Origin: Desulfovibrio psychrotolerans
GTDB lineage: Bacteria > Desulfobacterota > Desulfovibrionia > Desulfovibrionales > Desulfovibrionaceae
Direction: 5' to 3'
NCBI RefSeq assembly: GCF_013340305.1
Contig: NZ_BLVP01000008.1
Span: 483,408-547,407 of the forward strand
Length of the DNA stretch: 64,000 nucleotides
Both the position numbers and the translations under genes were made by a program. Positions 8,949-17,874 of the stretch are shown here, one piece after another. Each line of letters opens with the position of its first letter. Position 1 is the first letter of the stretch. The notes beneath the pieces were generated by a model. It ran no database searches. It saw only the letters and a program-made list of their open reading frames with translations, and was not told where the DNA came from.

Positions 8949-9564
8949 ACTGTTGATTGCCTGTGCCCTGCTGCTCATGCTCGGCGGGCTGACGAATTTT
9001 CATGAAAACCTGAATGTTCCGCTTGCGCGGCCGCTCAAGGAGTTTCCGCAGCAGGTGAACGGCTGGCGGCAGGTGCAGGATGTGACCTTCAGCGAGGGGA
9101 TTCTGGGCGTGCTGCGGGCCACGGACTATCTTTTCCGGGACTATGTGGACGCGGGGGGGCGCAGGATGAACCTGTATATCGGGTTTCATGACGGCGGGCC
9201 CAAGTCCGGTCCCATCCATTCTCCGCGCAACTGCCTGCCGGGGTCCGGCTGGCAGCTTGAGTCGCAGCGTCCCGTGACCGTAAGCGGGCCGGACGGCGAG
9301 GTGGAAGTGGTGCGGGCGGAGTACAGCAAGGACGGGGAGACAACGGTGTTCTACTACTGGTTCAGCGTGCGGGACCGCGTGGTGACGGACGAGTATTCCC
9401 TGAAGCTCATGGAGTTGTTCAGTTCCCTGACCATGCGGCGCAAGGATTCATCCTTCATACGTGTTGCCATGGACCAGAGCGTGGAGATGGACGGGGACGG
9501 GGCAGCATTCAAACTGTTTTTCCGGGAGTTTTATCCGTTGATACGGGAATTTCTGCCTTCGTAG
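8938..9564 (+). CDS. epsI: EpsI, exosortase-associated periplasmic protein
   Basis: EpsI family protein, encoded next to or fused to exosortases; needed for exopolysaccharide production in some bacteria, biochemical role unknown. The N-terminus is a single hydrophobic signal or anchor (RLLIACALLLMLGGLTNF). Family signatures are GWRQVQDVTFSEGILGVLRA, YLFRDYVD, IYIGFHDG-type NLYIGFHDGG, HSPRNCLPGSGW and FYYWFSVRDRVV. ATG 8938 overlaps the end of xrtA; a GTG at 8935 is an alternative. Confidence 0.92.
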   Translation: MQRRLLIACALLLMLGGLTNFHENLNVPLARPLKEFPQQVNGWRQVQDVTFSEGILGVLRATDYLFRDYVDAGGRRMNLYIGFHDGGPKSGPIHSPRNCLPGSGWQLESQRPVTVSGPDGEVEVVRAEYSKDGETTVFYYWFSVRDRVVTDEYSLKLMELFSSLTMRRKDSSFIRVAMDQSVEMDGDGAAFKLFFREFYPLIREFLPS

Positions 9565-9579
9565 GGCATGGGAGGGAGT

Positions 9580-11613
9580 ATGGCAGATATTTTTCATATC
9601 ACAGTGCTGGTATTGCTGACAGTCTACCCCGCGTACCGGCTGTTCAGGAACCGAAGTGTCTCTTCAGCGGCCATGCTGGTTGCCTTCTGGTGTTCCGCCC
9701 TTGTGCTGGGGCTGGACGGACAGGCCGTTCGCAGTCCTGAAGCGTTCTTGCTCTGGAAGGGGGCGGGGCTGTACGCGGAAGCACTGCTCTGCCCGGTCTG
9801 GATAGCCTTCAGCCTGTGCTACGCGCGGCGGTTTTCCCTGCGGGAGATTTCCATAACCCAGCGGGCGGCGTTTGTGCTTTCGTTCATTCCTGCGGCCATT
9901 GTGGCCGTGTATCCTGTGCGTGCCTTTCTCTTTGCGCCGGATTTTGCCTATGAGAAAGTGCTGTTTCTTGAGCCGCTGGCCTTCTTCTTTTACCTGCAGA
10001 TTATGTTGTTTCTGGCCATAGCCCTGTTCAATCTGGAAGCCACCATAGCCAATGCCTCGCACGGCGTGCGCTGGAAGGTGAAATTTGCCGTGGTGGGCGC
10101 GGGTGCAATGGCCATGAGTTTTATCCTGTACTTCAGCCAGAGCCTGTTGTTCCGCAGTCTGGATATGGGGTTCATGACGGTGCGGCTCGGCGCGCTGGCT
10201 TTTGGGGCGTTGCTTGTGGCCTATTCCGAGGTGGAGCGCGGGGCTGAGGAGCGCATTGTCATTTCCCGGTCGCTTACCTACCGTTCGTTTGTGCTGCTGC
10301 TTGCCGCCCTGTTCCTTGTGGGGGTGGGCATCATGGGCGAGGGGATGAAGCTGTTCGGCAAGAGTTTTAACCAGTACATGCTCACGGGGATGGGGTTTGC
10401 CGCCTGCGTGGCGCTGGTGCTGCTGGTGCTTTCCGAAGGGTTGCGGCGCAAGCTGCGGGTGCTGGTGCAACGGAATTTTTACGGCGAGAAATACGACTAC
10501 CGGGTGGAGTGGGATGCCTTTACAGAGCGGATAAGTTCCGCCCGGTCGCGGGACGAACTGTTCAAGAACATTCTCATCGCCTTTTGCGAGACGTTTGGCG
10601 TGGTGGGCGGGGCCGTTTTCATGCGTGGCCGCCACAGCAGGAACTTTCTGCCCGTCTGTTTTCATGAAATGGACTCTGCGGAAACGCTTTTTTGCAGCGA
10701 CGGCAAGCTGGCTGTGCGCATGGCGCAGGAGCGGGCAGTGCTGGACCTGCGCCGTGAGGGTACGGATTTTGACGCAGGCGAAGCCCGTTTTCTGAAAGAT
10801 GTTGAGGCGCGGTTCATCATTCCCGCGTGCGCGGGCGACCAGATGCTGGCGCTTATTGTTCTGGGGCGGCCCATCAATATGGCCGAGCAGTACGATGAGG
10901 AAGACATGGCGCTGATGGGCGCGCTGTCCAGACAGGTGGCTGTGGTGTTCAAGAATCTGCGGCTGGGTGATGAGCTGGCGGAAGCCCGCGACATGGAAGC
11001 CTTTGGCAAGGTGGCGGCCTTTCTGCTCCACGACCTGAAGAATCAGGTCTATCCGCTGGGGCTGCTCACGGAGAACGCGCGGGAATACATTAACGAGCCG
11101 GAGTTCCAGAAAGACATGCTTGATTCGCTGGAGGGAGTGGTTGCGCGGATGAAGGCGCTCATTCGCCAGTTGACGCATATTCCCGCCAACCCTGCACTGG
11201 ACATGCGCCCCGTGGACCTGATGGAACTGGCGCGGGACACCGCTGAAAGCATGCCGGAGAATACGGTGCGCTTTTTTGGTGAGCCGGTTATTGTGCAGGC
11301 GGATGCGGAAGAGATGCGCAAGGTGCTGCTGAACCTTTACCTGAACGCATTTGAGGCGGGAACGGGCGCGCCGTTTGATGTACATGTGGGATGCGAGACG
11401 CAGCCGTATGTGAAGGTGGTGGATTACGGCAGGGGTATTGATGAATCTGTGCTGCGCGACGGGCTGTTTGTGCCCTTCCGGACGACCAAGGAGAAGGGGC
11501 TGGGGATAGGGCTGTATCAGAGCAAGCAGATTGTGGAGGCGCACGGCGGAACGCTGAATGTGACCAATGTTGCCGGCAAGGGCGCGACGTTTTGGGTTAA
11601 TTTGCCCCGCTGA
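9580..11613 (+). CDS. prsK: PrsK sensor histidine kinase of the exosortase system
   Basis: Membrane histidine kinase paired with PrsR, controlling sigma-54-dependent exosortase/PEP-CTERM genes. The first 300 residues hold eight or more hydrophobic helices. A GAF-like sensor domain follows (about 330-470), then the kinase core: H-box FLLHDLKNQVYPL, N-box NLYLNAFEAG, G1 DYGRGID, G2 GLGIGLYQSK and GKGATFWVNLP. ATG 9580 is favoured over 9568 because GGGAGGG lies just upstream. It begins 15 bases after epsI. Confidence 0.92.
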   Translation: MADIFHITVLVLLTVYPAYRLFRNRSVSSAAMLVAFWCSALVLGLDGQAVRSPEAFLLWKGAGLYAEALLCPVWIAFSLCYARRFSLREISITQRAAFVLSFIPAAIVAVYPVRAFLFAPDFAYEKVLFLEPLAFFFYLQIMLFLAIALFNLEATIANASHGVRWKVKFAVVGAGAMAMSFILYFSQSLLFRSLDMGFMTVRLGALAFGALLVAYSEVERGAEERIVISRSLTYRSFVLLLAALFLVGVGIMGEGMKLFGKSFNQYMLTGMGFAACVALVLLVLSEGLRRKLRVLVQRNFYGEKYDYRVEWDAFTERISSARSRDELFKNILIAFCETFGVVGGAVFMRGRHSRNFLPVCFHEMDSAETLFCSDGKLAVRMAQERAVLDLRREGTDFDAGEARFLKDVEARFIIPACAGDQMLALIVLGRPINMAEQYDEEDMALMGALSRQVAVVFKNLRLGDELAEARDMEAFGKVAAFLLHDLKNQVYPLGLLTENAREYINEPEFQKDMLDSLEGVVARMKALIRQLTHIPANPALDMRPVDLMELARDTAESMPENTVRFFGEPVIVQADAEEMRKVLLNLYLNAFEAGTGAPFDVHVGCETQPYVKVVDYGRGIDESVLRDGLFVPFRTTKEKGLGIGLYQSKQIVEAHGGTLNVTNVAGKGATFWVNLPR

Positions 11614-11647
11614 ACGGGGGTTGCGAAGGTGAACGGGGTTGTTCCTG

Positions 11648-13003
11648 ATGAACAAACTGCTGATTGTGGATGACAACGAGGAAGTGCGGCGGCAGCTCAA
11701 GTGGGGGCTTTCCCGGGGCAATTATGAACTGTTGCTCGCCCGTAACGGCGAGGAAGCGCTGAAGATGTTTAAGAAGTCATCGCCGCGCGTGGTGACGCTG
11801 GACCTTGGACTGCCGCCCGATGAGAACGGCGTGTCCGAGGGATTGCGCTGCCTGAGCGAGATGCTGCGTTATAACCCGCTGGCCAAGGTTATTGTCATTA
11901 CGGGCAACGAGGAGCATGGGGCGGCACTGGAAGCCGTGACCTACGGCGCGTATGACTATTACAAGAAGCCCATTGATCTTTCAGAGCTTAAGGTCATTGT
12001 GGAACGGGCTTTTCATCTGCAGCGGCTTGAGGAGGAAAACCGTTCCCTGCGGGGAAGTTCCGGCAACGGCATAGTGGGCGACTGCCAGTCCATGCAGATG
12101 GTGTTTGAGCAGATTCGCAAGGTGGCAAATTCTGATGTGCCGGTGCTGATAACCGGAGAATCCGGCACGGGCAAGGAACTGGTGGCAAAGGCCATTCATC
12201 ACCGGAGTGCCCGCGCGCGCCACGAGATGGTGAGCATAAACTGCGGGGCCATACCGGAAAATCTGCTTGAGTCTGAACTCTTCGGCTATGAAAAGGGGGC
12301 ATATACCGGCGCGGTGAAAACCACCAAGGGCAAGGTGGAGTTTGCCGACAAGGGAACGCTGTTCTTAGATGAAATAGGGGAGATGCCGCTTTCGCTTCAG
12401 GTAAAGCTGCTGCGCTTTTTGCAGGAAATGGTCATAACGCGGGTGGGCGGGCGTGAAGACATAAAGGTGGATACCCGCATCATTGCCGCCACCAACATAA
12501 ACATAGAATCGGCCATGGCGGATAACCGCTTCCGGGAAGACCTCTACTACCGCATAGGGGTGGTGAACATTGTTCTGCCGCCGCTGCGGGACAGGGGAAG
12601 CGACCTGATGCTGCTGGCGAATTATTTTCTCAAATCCGTAAGCGGCGGTTCGGGTGCCCGTCGGTTTGGTGAAGAGGCCGTGATGAGCATTCTGAATCAC
12701 GACTGGCCGGGCAATATCCGGGAGCTGGAAAACCGGGTGAAGCGGGCGGTGATTATGGCCTCCGGCGCGGAGATTCTGCCTGAAGACCTTGGCCTGAAGG
12801 TGGGCGGCAACTACCGGCGCAGACTGGCTGAGGAGGATGTGACGCTCAAGGAGGCGCGCAATATGCTGGAGCGCGACATTGTGGAGCAGGCGCTTGAGCG
12901 GTATAGCGGCAACATAGTCAAGGCCGCGCAGGCCATTGGCGTGAGCCGTCCCACCTTTTACGACCTTATGAACAAGCATAACCTGAAGTCTGAGGGGCGG
13001 TAG
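11648..13003 (+). CDS. prsR: PrsR sigma-54-dependent response regulator
   Basis: NtrC-type activator, cognate to PrsK. The receiver domain shows LIVDDNEE (acidic pair), phosphoacceptor Asp in VVTLDLGLPP, and conserved Thr (VIVITGNEE) and Lys (YYKKPID). The AAA+ domain has Walker A GESGTGKE, the sigma-54 contact loop as GAYTGA (the common Tyr variant of GAFTGA), and Walker B GTLFLDEIGEMP. The Fis-type helix-turn-helix is NIVKAAQAIGVSRPTFYDLMNKH. ATG 11648 is preferred to TTG 11639. This is the last gene of the cluster. Confidence 0.94.
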   Translation: MNKLLIVDDNEEVRRQLKWGLSRGNYELLLARNGEEALKMFKKSSPRVVTLDLGLPPDENGVSEGLRCLSEMLRYNPLAKVIVITGNEEHGAALEAVTYGAYDYYKKPIDLSELKVIVERAFHLQRLEEENRSLRGSSGNGIVGDCQSMQMVFEQIRKVANSDVPVLITGESGTGKELVAKAIHHRSARARHEMVSINCGAIPENLLESELFGYEKGAYTGAVKTTKGKVEFADKGTLFLDEIGEMPLSLQVKLLRFLQEMVITRVGGREDIKVDTRIIAATNINIESAMADNRFREDLYYRIGVVNIVLPPLRDRGSDLMLLANYFLKSVSGGSGARRFGEEAVMSILNHDWPGNIRELENRVKRAVIMASGAEILPEDLGLKVGGNYRRRLAEEDVTLKEARNMLERDIVEQALERYSGNIVKAAQAIGVSRPTFYDLMNKHNLKSEGR

Positions 13004-13053
13004 TCGTATTCAGCCGGGTATCGGGGAAAGGCGGTCCGTATCGCGTTTTTTTG

Positions 13054-13081
13054 GGGCATCCGTAAAGGATGCCCTTTTTTA
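13054..13081 (+). terminator. Intrinsic terminator of the exosortase cluster
   Basis: Stem GGGCATCC (13054-13061), loop GTAAA, GGATGCCC (13067-13074), then TTTTTT. It lies 50 bases after the prsR stop. Confidence 0.92.
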
Positions 13082-13108
13082 TTAAAGGATTTTTGGGGGG
13101 TTAGAGAT

Positions 13109-13206
13109 CGGGTAAGCCGGGTGAACCGGGTGAACCGGGTGAGCTGGGCGAACCGGGCAAATCGGGCGAACCGGGCGAATCGGGCAAATCGGGTGAGTCG
13201 GTTGAA
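13109..13206. repeat. 9-bp tandem repeat, about 11 copies
   Basis: Degenerate repeats of CGGGTGAAC / CGGGCAAAT type lying between the prsR terminator and the stop of the DUF2784 gene. A minus-strand frame reads them as Pro-Val/Ile-Arg/His triplets, but they lie beyond the stop of the real gene. Confidence 0.8.
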
Positions 13207-13602
13207 TCATGGGGTCGGGCGGCGCGGGTGCTGCGGATGCCGCGGGTGCCGCAGTCTGCGCCACAGGGTGATGTAGACGGCGGCGTTTATCACGACCACC
13301 AGCGCGGCAAGGACATACTGGATTTCGCGGGTGAGTCCTTCCGGATAGATGACGGCCAGAAGATATTGCTCCAGAAAGCCCGTTGTGTAGCCGGCTTCTC
13401 CCGCGCGGCGCAGCAGAGTGTTTTCCAGATCGGTCAGGGGGCAGTACCAGCCCATGGCTTCGACCAGAAATCCCCACACTGCGGCGGGAATGTGGAGCAG
13501 GGCGAGGCGCGGGCGGCGCAGGACCGCAAGGCCGCCGAGCACGACCACCCCTATGAAAAGAAGGTGCACCAGAAGCACGAGGTTGGCGGCAAGGAGATAC
13601 AT
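13207..13602 (-). CDS. DUF2784 membrane protein
   Basis: Small integral membrane protein of unknown function. From the Met at 13602 it has about 131 residues with hydrophobic helices LLAANLVLLVHLLFIGVVVL, LLHIPAAVWGFLVEAMGW and IQYVLAALVVVINAAVYITL. Family features are the N-terminal helix with LVHLLFI and the motif GWYCPLTDLEN. The C-terminus is Arg/His/Pro-rich (RHPRHPQHPRRP), itself a short-period repeat. The extra 12 residues from 13638 lack a ribosome site. No operon partner. Confidence 0.78.
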   Translation of the reverse strand: MYLLAANLVLLVHLLFIGVVVLGGLAVLRRPRLALLHIPAAVWGFLVEAMGWYCPLTDLENTLLRRAGEAGYTTGFLEQYLLAVIYPEGLTREIQYVLAALVVVINAAVYITLWRRLRHPRHPQHPRRPTP

Positions 13603-13685
13603 GGTCTTTTTTCTGCCATGCGGTGCGGGGAGTTGCAACCGTGGCCGATTACGTTAGGTTATGGCCCGTTACGGTTGGTGCGGGC

Positions 13686-13740
13686 CTGCCATGGTCTGCC
13701 ATGGTTCGATATGCTCTGCCATGCTCTGTCATGCTCTGCT
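13686..13740. repeat. 10-bp tandem repeat, 5.5 copies
   Basis: Units of CTGCCATGGT / CTGTCATGCT at 13686, 13696, 13706, 13716, 13726 and 13736, in a 325-base gap with no gene between the DUF2784 gene and the flagellin terminator. The 10-bp period is not a multiple of three, consistent with non-coding DNA. Confidence 0.82.
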
Positions 13741-13927
13741 ATATCACCGGGGATTTCTTGCCGGTATGACCGTCCGGCGTGCGCGGCAGGAGGACGTGTT
13801 CTGCCTCGTCCGGCTCTATGCGTGCATGGGCGTTTGTCCTCGATCTGCCTGTGTTGGCGGCAAGTTATCGGAAGCCGCCCGGAGTATCAGGCTGTCCGGA
13901 ACATGGGGCCGCCGTGTGTGCCGGATG

Positions 13928-13957
13928 AAAAAAGGCACCCCCTTGCGGAGGTGCCTC
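13928..13957 (-). terminator. Intrinsic terminator downstream of flagellin
   Basis: On minus: AGGCACCTCC, a short loop, then GGGGGTGCCT followed by TTTTTC. It lies about 130 bases after the flagellin stop. Confidence 0.85.
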
Positions 13958-14089
13958 TGGCGCAGAAAATTGAGTGAGGAGGATATGGCCGTTCCATGAA
14001 TTCGGTCTGTCGCTCCATATTCCCCAGGCAGTTGGAGGAAGCCTTGGGTATGGATGTTCCGTTCTACAAAGCCTTGCAGTGTCCTGCCG

Positions 14090-14983
14090 TTAGCCGCCGA
14101 GCAGATTCAGGGCGAGCCGGGGCAGGGTGTTTGCCTGCGAAAGCATGGCTATTGCGGACTGAGCGAGAATTTGCTGGCGCACAAATTCGGTCATTTCAGT
14201 CGATACGTCCACGTCGGAGATCCGGGATTCGGCAGCCTGCAGGTTTTCGGCCTGTATCTGCAGGTTGGAGATGGTGTTCTCCAGCCGGTTTTGTATGGCG
14301 CCGAGAGCGGCCCGGATCTTGTCCTTGGAGATGATGGCGTTTTCCAATCCTTCCAACGCTGCCTGCGCGGCAGACTGCGTGGAAATGGTGTAGCCCTTGT
14401 TTGTGGCAGTGGCCTGAGAGCCTATGCCCAGTGCGGAGGCGGTGGCAGTGCCGATCTTGATGTAGTAGTAGTCTTCCGCACTGTCGTTCTTGGTACCGAA
14501 GTGGATCTTCATCTTGCCGGTAGCCTGAAGGGCGCTGCCGGAGTGCGTGTCGCTGGACAGGTGACCGTTCAGCAGGTGTACGCCGTTGAAGTCCGTGGAG
14601 TTGGCGATTCGGGTGATTTCCGATGCCATGGCCTGATATTCGGAGTCGATGATCAGACGCTGGTCGGAAGTGTAGGTACCCGTTGCCGCCTGTTCTGCAA
14701 GCTCCTTCATGCGGATGAGTTTTTCGTCGATAACCCCGAGCGCGCCGTCGGCGGTCTGGATCAGCGAGATGGCATCGTTTGCATTGCGCACGCCCTGATT
14801 GAGCGAGGCAATGTCCGCACGCATGAGTTCGCGGATGGCGAGGCCCGCCGCATCGTCCGCCGCATTGCCGACACGCAGGCCGGAAGAGAGGCGACGGATG
14901 GACGTGGAAAGACCGCTGTATGACGAGCCCAGGTTACGGGCTGCGTTCATGGCCATCATATTGTGGTTGATGATAAGACTCAT
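14090..14983 (-). CDS. Flagellin
   Basis: Structural subunit of the flagellar filament, 297 residues. Conserved D0/D1 N-terminus (SLIINHNMMAMNAARNLG, LSSGLRVGNAADDAAGLAI, QTADGALG) and C-terminus (ISDVDVSTEMTEFVRQQIL, ALNLLGG). The central variable domain is short. ATG 14983 is chosen because AAGGAGG lies 7 bases upstream; the ATG at 14989 would be only 1 base from that site. It has its own sigma-28 promoter and terminator, so it is monocistronic. Confidence 0.96.
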   Translation of the reverse strand: MSLIINHNMMAMNAARNLGSSYSGLSTSIRRLSSGLRVGNAADDAAGLAIRELMRADIASLNQGVRNANDAISLIQTADGALGVIDEKLIRMKELAEQAATGTYTSDQRLIIDSEYQAMASEITRIANSTDFNGVHLLNGHLSSDTHSGSALQATGKMKIHFGTKNDSAEDYYYIKIGTATASALGIGSQATATNKGYTISTQSAAQAALEGLENAIISKDKIRAALGAIQNRLENTISNLQIQAENLQAAESRISDVDVSTEMTEFVRQQILAQSAIAMLSQANTLPRLALNLLGG

Positions 14984-15091
14984 GACCATTCCTCCTTGAA
15001 TAGGTCACGACTTCCTTGCCGTTACGGGGGATACGGTCAGTTGCGAAAGCCTCCTTCTGACCACAGATTCTCCCCTCCCCACTCGCATGCC

Positions 15092-15119
15092 CTATCGGCG
15101 CAGTATGCAGAGAGCTTTA
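15092..15119 (-). promoter_or_regulatory. Sigma-28 (FliA) promoter of flagellin
   Basis: On minus: TAAA (15119-15116), 16 bases, GCCGATAG (15099-15092), against the FliA consensus TAAA-N15-GCCGATAA. It is 109 bases upstream of the start codon. Confidence 0.82.
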
Positions 15120-15171
15120 GGGTGCGCGGCATGTTTTTTGGGTTCCTTATGGTTTGTTTACATAACATGCC

Positions 15172-15197
15172 GTTATTATTTCTTAAAAAATAATAAC
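15172..15197. repeat. Perfect AT-rich inverted repeat
   Basis: GTTATTATTT (15172-15181), CTTAAA, AAATAATAAC (15188-15197). It lies between the glpK terminator and the flagellin promoter. It could be an operator or a weak terminator; no protein is assigned. Confidence 0.7.
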
Positions 15198-15220
15198 ATG
15201 GTGCGATTTTGCGCATGATA

Positions 15221-15285
15221 ATAAAAGCCCCCGCCGGGGCCTTGTGCCTGTCTGCGCGACAGGGACAGGCCGGGGTGGCGGGGGC
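15221..15285 (-). terminator. Intrinsic terminator downstream of glpK
   Basis: On minus: GCCCCCGCC (15285-15277) pairs with GGCGGGGGC (15235-15227), with further pairing inside, followed by TTTTATTAT. It lies 56 bases after the glpK stop. Confidence 0.85.
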
Positions 15286-15340
15286 GATGCGATTGAAACG
15301 GACTTGCGAGGTTCCGTCCGCAAGCGGGAGGGGTGGGGAG

Positions 15341-16852
15341 TTATTCCTCCCAATTAAGGGTTCGTTCCACGGCCTTTTTCCATCCGGTATACATGGTGCG
15401 GCGTTTTGCATCCGCCATGTTCGGCGTCCACGCCTTGTCCTGTTCCCAGTTGTTGTACAGCTCTTCGCGCCCGGACCAGAAACCGCAGGCGATGCCTGCC
15501 GCGTAGGCTGCGCCGAGGCAGGTGGTTTCTGCCACCTTGGGCCGCACCACGGGCACGTCCAGAATGTCTGACTGGAACTGCATGAGCAGTTCGTTGACAA
15601 CCATGCCGCCGTCTACCTTGAGGGTTTTTAAGGGGACACCGGAGTCTTTGTTCATGGCTTCCACGATGTCTTTGGTCTGGTAGGCGGTGGCTTCCAGCAC
15701 GGCGCGGGCGATATGGTTGCGGTTTATGTAGCGGGTGAGGCCCACCATGACGCCGCGCGCATCCGGCCGCCAGTAGGGGGCGAACAGACCGGAGAACGCC
15801 GGCACGATGTACATGCCGCCGGTGTCTTCCACCTCGCGGGCGAGCTTTTCCACCTGCGGGGCGGAATCGAACATGCGCAGGTTGTCGCGCAGCCATTGTA
15901 CCAGCGCGCCCGCAATGGCGATGGAGCCTTCCAGGCAGTAGGAGGGCTTTCTGCCGCTGAACTGGTAGGCGAGGGTGGTGATGAGCCCGTGCCGGGACTG
16001 GATGGGTTCGTGCCCGGTGTGCATGAGCAGGAAGCACCCTGTGCCGTAAGTGTTTTTTGCCTCGCCGGGGGCGAAGCAGGTTTGGCCCACCAACGCTGCC
16101 TGCTGGTCGCCCACGGCACCGCAGACAGGGATGCGCGCGCCCAGCGGGCCGTTTTCTGACGTGGGGCCCCATGTCTGGGCATCGGAGGAGGGCACGATAC
16201 GCGGCAGCCCGTGGCGCGGGATGCCCATGATGCCGAGGATTTCGTCATCCCATTGCAGGCTTTTCAGGTCCATGAGCATGGTCCGGCTGGCATTGGTGAC
16301 ATCGGTAACGTGCGCGCCGCCCTTGGGACCGCCCGTGAGCCACCAGATGAGCCATGTCTCTATGGTGCCGAACAGGATGTCTCCCTTTTCCGCCGCCGAG
16401 CGGGCTTTCGGTTCGTTATCCAGAATCCAGCGGATTTTGGGGCCGGAAAAATAGGTGGCGATGGGCAGGCCCGTGCGTGCCCGGAAGCGGTCCTGTCCGC
16501 CTTCTGCAGCCAGTTGCTTGCACAGTTCGTGGGTACGGGTGCACTGCCAGACAATGGCGTTGTGGAAGGGCTTGCCGGTGGTTTTGTCCCACACCACGGT
16601 GGTTTCGCGCTGGTTGGTGATGCCTATGGCGGCCAGTTCCGAGCCTTGTATGCCGGACTTGGCCAGCGCGCCCCGGATGACTTCCTGCGTGTTGGCCCAG
16701 ATTTCCATGGGGTCATGTTCCACCCAGCCCGGTTTGGGGTATATCTGGCGGTGTTCCTTCTGGTCCATGCCCACGATTCTGCCGTGCTGGTCGAAAATGA
16801 TGAACCTGCTGCTTGTGGTGCCGGAATCCACCGCTCCGATGTATTGTGCCAT
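15341..16852 (-). CDS. glpK: Glycerol kinase
   Basis: Phosphorylates glycerol to sn-glycerol-3-phosphate with ATP in the cytoplasm. FGGY fold, 503 residues, full length. Motifs: [16 protein letters not shown] (phosphate 1), [15 protein letters not shown], GRxxx-type [39 protein letters not shown], and the C-terminal FGGY signature region [29 protein letters not shown] lies just before the ATG. It feeds GlpAB encoded upstream on the same strand and is likely part of the GlpR regulon. Confidence 0.97.
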   Translation of the reverse strand: MAQYIGAVDSGTTSSRFIIFDQHGRIVGMDQKEHRQIYPKPGWVEHDPMEIWANTQEVIRGALAKSGIQGSELAAIGITNQRETTVVWDKTTGKPFHNAIVWQCTRTHELCKQLAAEGGQDRFRARTGLPIATYFSGPKIRWILDNEPKARSAAEKGDILFGTIETWLIWWLTGGPKGGAHVTDVTNASRTMLMDLKSLQWDDEILGIMGIPRHGLPRIVPSSDAQTWGPTSENGPLGARIPVCGAVGDQQAALVGQTCFAPGEAKNTYGTGCFLLMHTGHEPIQSRHGLITTLAYQFSGRKPSYCLEGSIAIAGALVQWLRDNLRMFDSAPQVEKLAREVEDTGGMYIVPAFSGLFAPYWRPDARGVMVGLTRYINRNHIARAVLEATAYQTKDIVEAMNKDSGVPLKTLKVDGGMVVNELLMQFQSDILDVPVVRPKVAETTCLGAAYAAGIACGFWSGREELYNNWEQDKAWTPNMADAKRRTMYTGWKKAVERTLNWEE

Positions 16853-17058
16853 GCCTTCCTCCTTGCGTGCGTTGCCCTTTGCCGGACGGTGCGGCCGCAG
16901 CCGCGATGTGCGACTATCCCAAATATTGTATCCAGATATTGTGCCCGGTTACTCTGCCCGGAACCGTGAACGATGACAATATGCGCGTGCCGCAGCGCAT
17001 GTTCGTGCGGCCTGGTGGTCCAAGGTCGCGCCGGTGTGCCTGAGTGAGCCTTGGTTCA

Positions 17059-17874
17059 TCATAGTGCCCATGAGTCAGGCAGGGGCGCAAGGCCCAGTGC
17101 CGCTTCCAGCAGCCGGGTGAACAGGACGGCCTGCGGCAGGGCAGGTTGTGACAGCCTGCTCCGCTCCTGCCCGAACTGCATCTGGCAATAGGTGCAGGCG
17201 GTTGCCACCACATCTGCCCCGGCATCGCGGGCATTTTCCAGCTTTTTGCGCATGAGGGCATCGGAAATGGCGTCATCGCGTCCGCGCAGGGGATGCCCGC
17301 AGCACTCCACCCGTAAATCCCAGTCCAAGGTCTGCGCACCCGTGGCAGAGAGCACCCGTTCGAACACGGAAGGGGCCAGCGGGTCGTCAAATTCCGTGAC
17401 GTTGCCGGGGCGCAGGGCGTGGCAGCCGTAATGGCAGGCCACGCGCAGCCCGCTGAGGGGGGTGCGGGTCATTTCCCGCAGGCGGGATGCGCCCACGTCT
17501 TTATCCAGCACGGTGAGCAGGTGGTGCACCTCTGTGTGCGCGGGCACGGCAAGGCCTTCCCGGCCCAGCAGGTTGCCCACGGCGGCAGCAAGGCGGGCAT
17601 CTGAGGCCATGCGCGACTGCGCGTATCTGAGGTTGCCGAAGCAGCATTTGCACGGGGTGACGATGGGCAGGCCCGCTTTGGCCGCAACGGCGAAGTTGCG
17701 CACGGCGGAATAGATGGAGGCCATGGGGTTTTCGTGGCGGATGGGCCAGCCGCAGCAGGCGAATTCTACCGGGACCAGCTCTATGCCCAGCGCGGTGCAT
17801 ACGGTGTGGACCGATGCGCCGTATTCCGGCAGGTGGTGAGGGATTTTGCATCCCGGAAAATAGGCGTACCTCAT
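17059..17874 (-). CDS. HdrB-like CCG-domain protein of the glycerol-3-phosphate oxidation locus
   Basis: Two CCG (cysteine-rich) domains as in heterodisulfide reductase subunit B and the C-terminal half of GlpC. First set: Cys9 (YAYFPGCK), Cys40-Cys41 (FACCGWP), Cys75 and Cys78 (PCKCCFG). Second set: ACHYGC, VECCGHPLRG, ACTYCQMQF. Each set can bind a noncubane [4Fe-4S] cluster. It has 271 residues and no membrane segment. The start overlaps the stop of the membrane Fe-S/cytochrome fusion by 4 bases, so the two are made together. I infer that the pair replaces GlpC in passing electrons from GlpAB to the membrane. Confidence 0.85.
   Translation of the reverse strand: MRYAYFPGCKIPHHLPEYGASVHTVCTALGIELVPVEFACCGWPIRHENPMASIYSAVRNFAVAAKAGLPIVTPCKCCFGNLRYAQSRMASDARLAAAVGNLLGREGLAVPAHTEVHHLLTVLDKDVGASRLREMTRTPLSGLRVACHYGCHALRPGNVTEFDDPLAPSVFERVLSATGAQTLDWDLRVECCGHPLRGRDDAISDALMRKKLENARDAGADVVATACTYCQMQFGQERSRLSQPALPQAVLFTRLLEAALGLAPLPDSWAL

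Noticed and set aside
9664-11721. 685-codon minus-strand ORF
   Set aside because: Antisense shadow of prsK, with no recognisable domain.
13082-13206. Pro/Val/Arg repeat protein on minus
   Set aside because: The frame runs through the 9-bp repeats beyond the DUF2784 stop; no start or ribosome site of its own.
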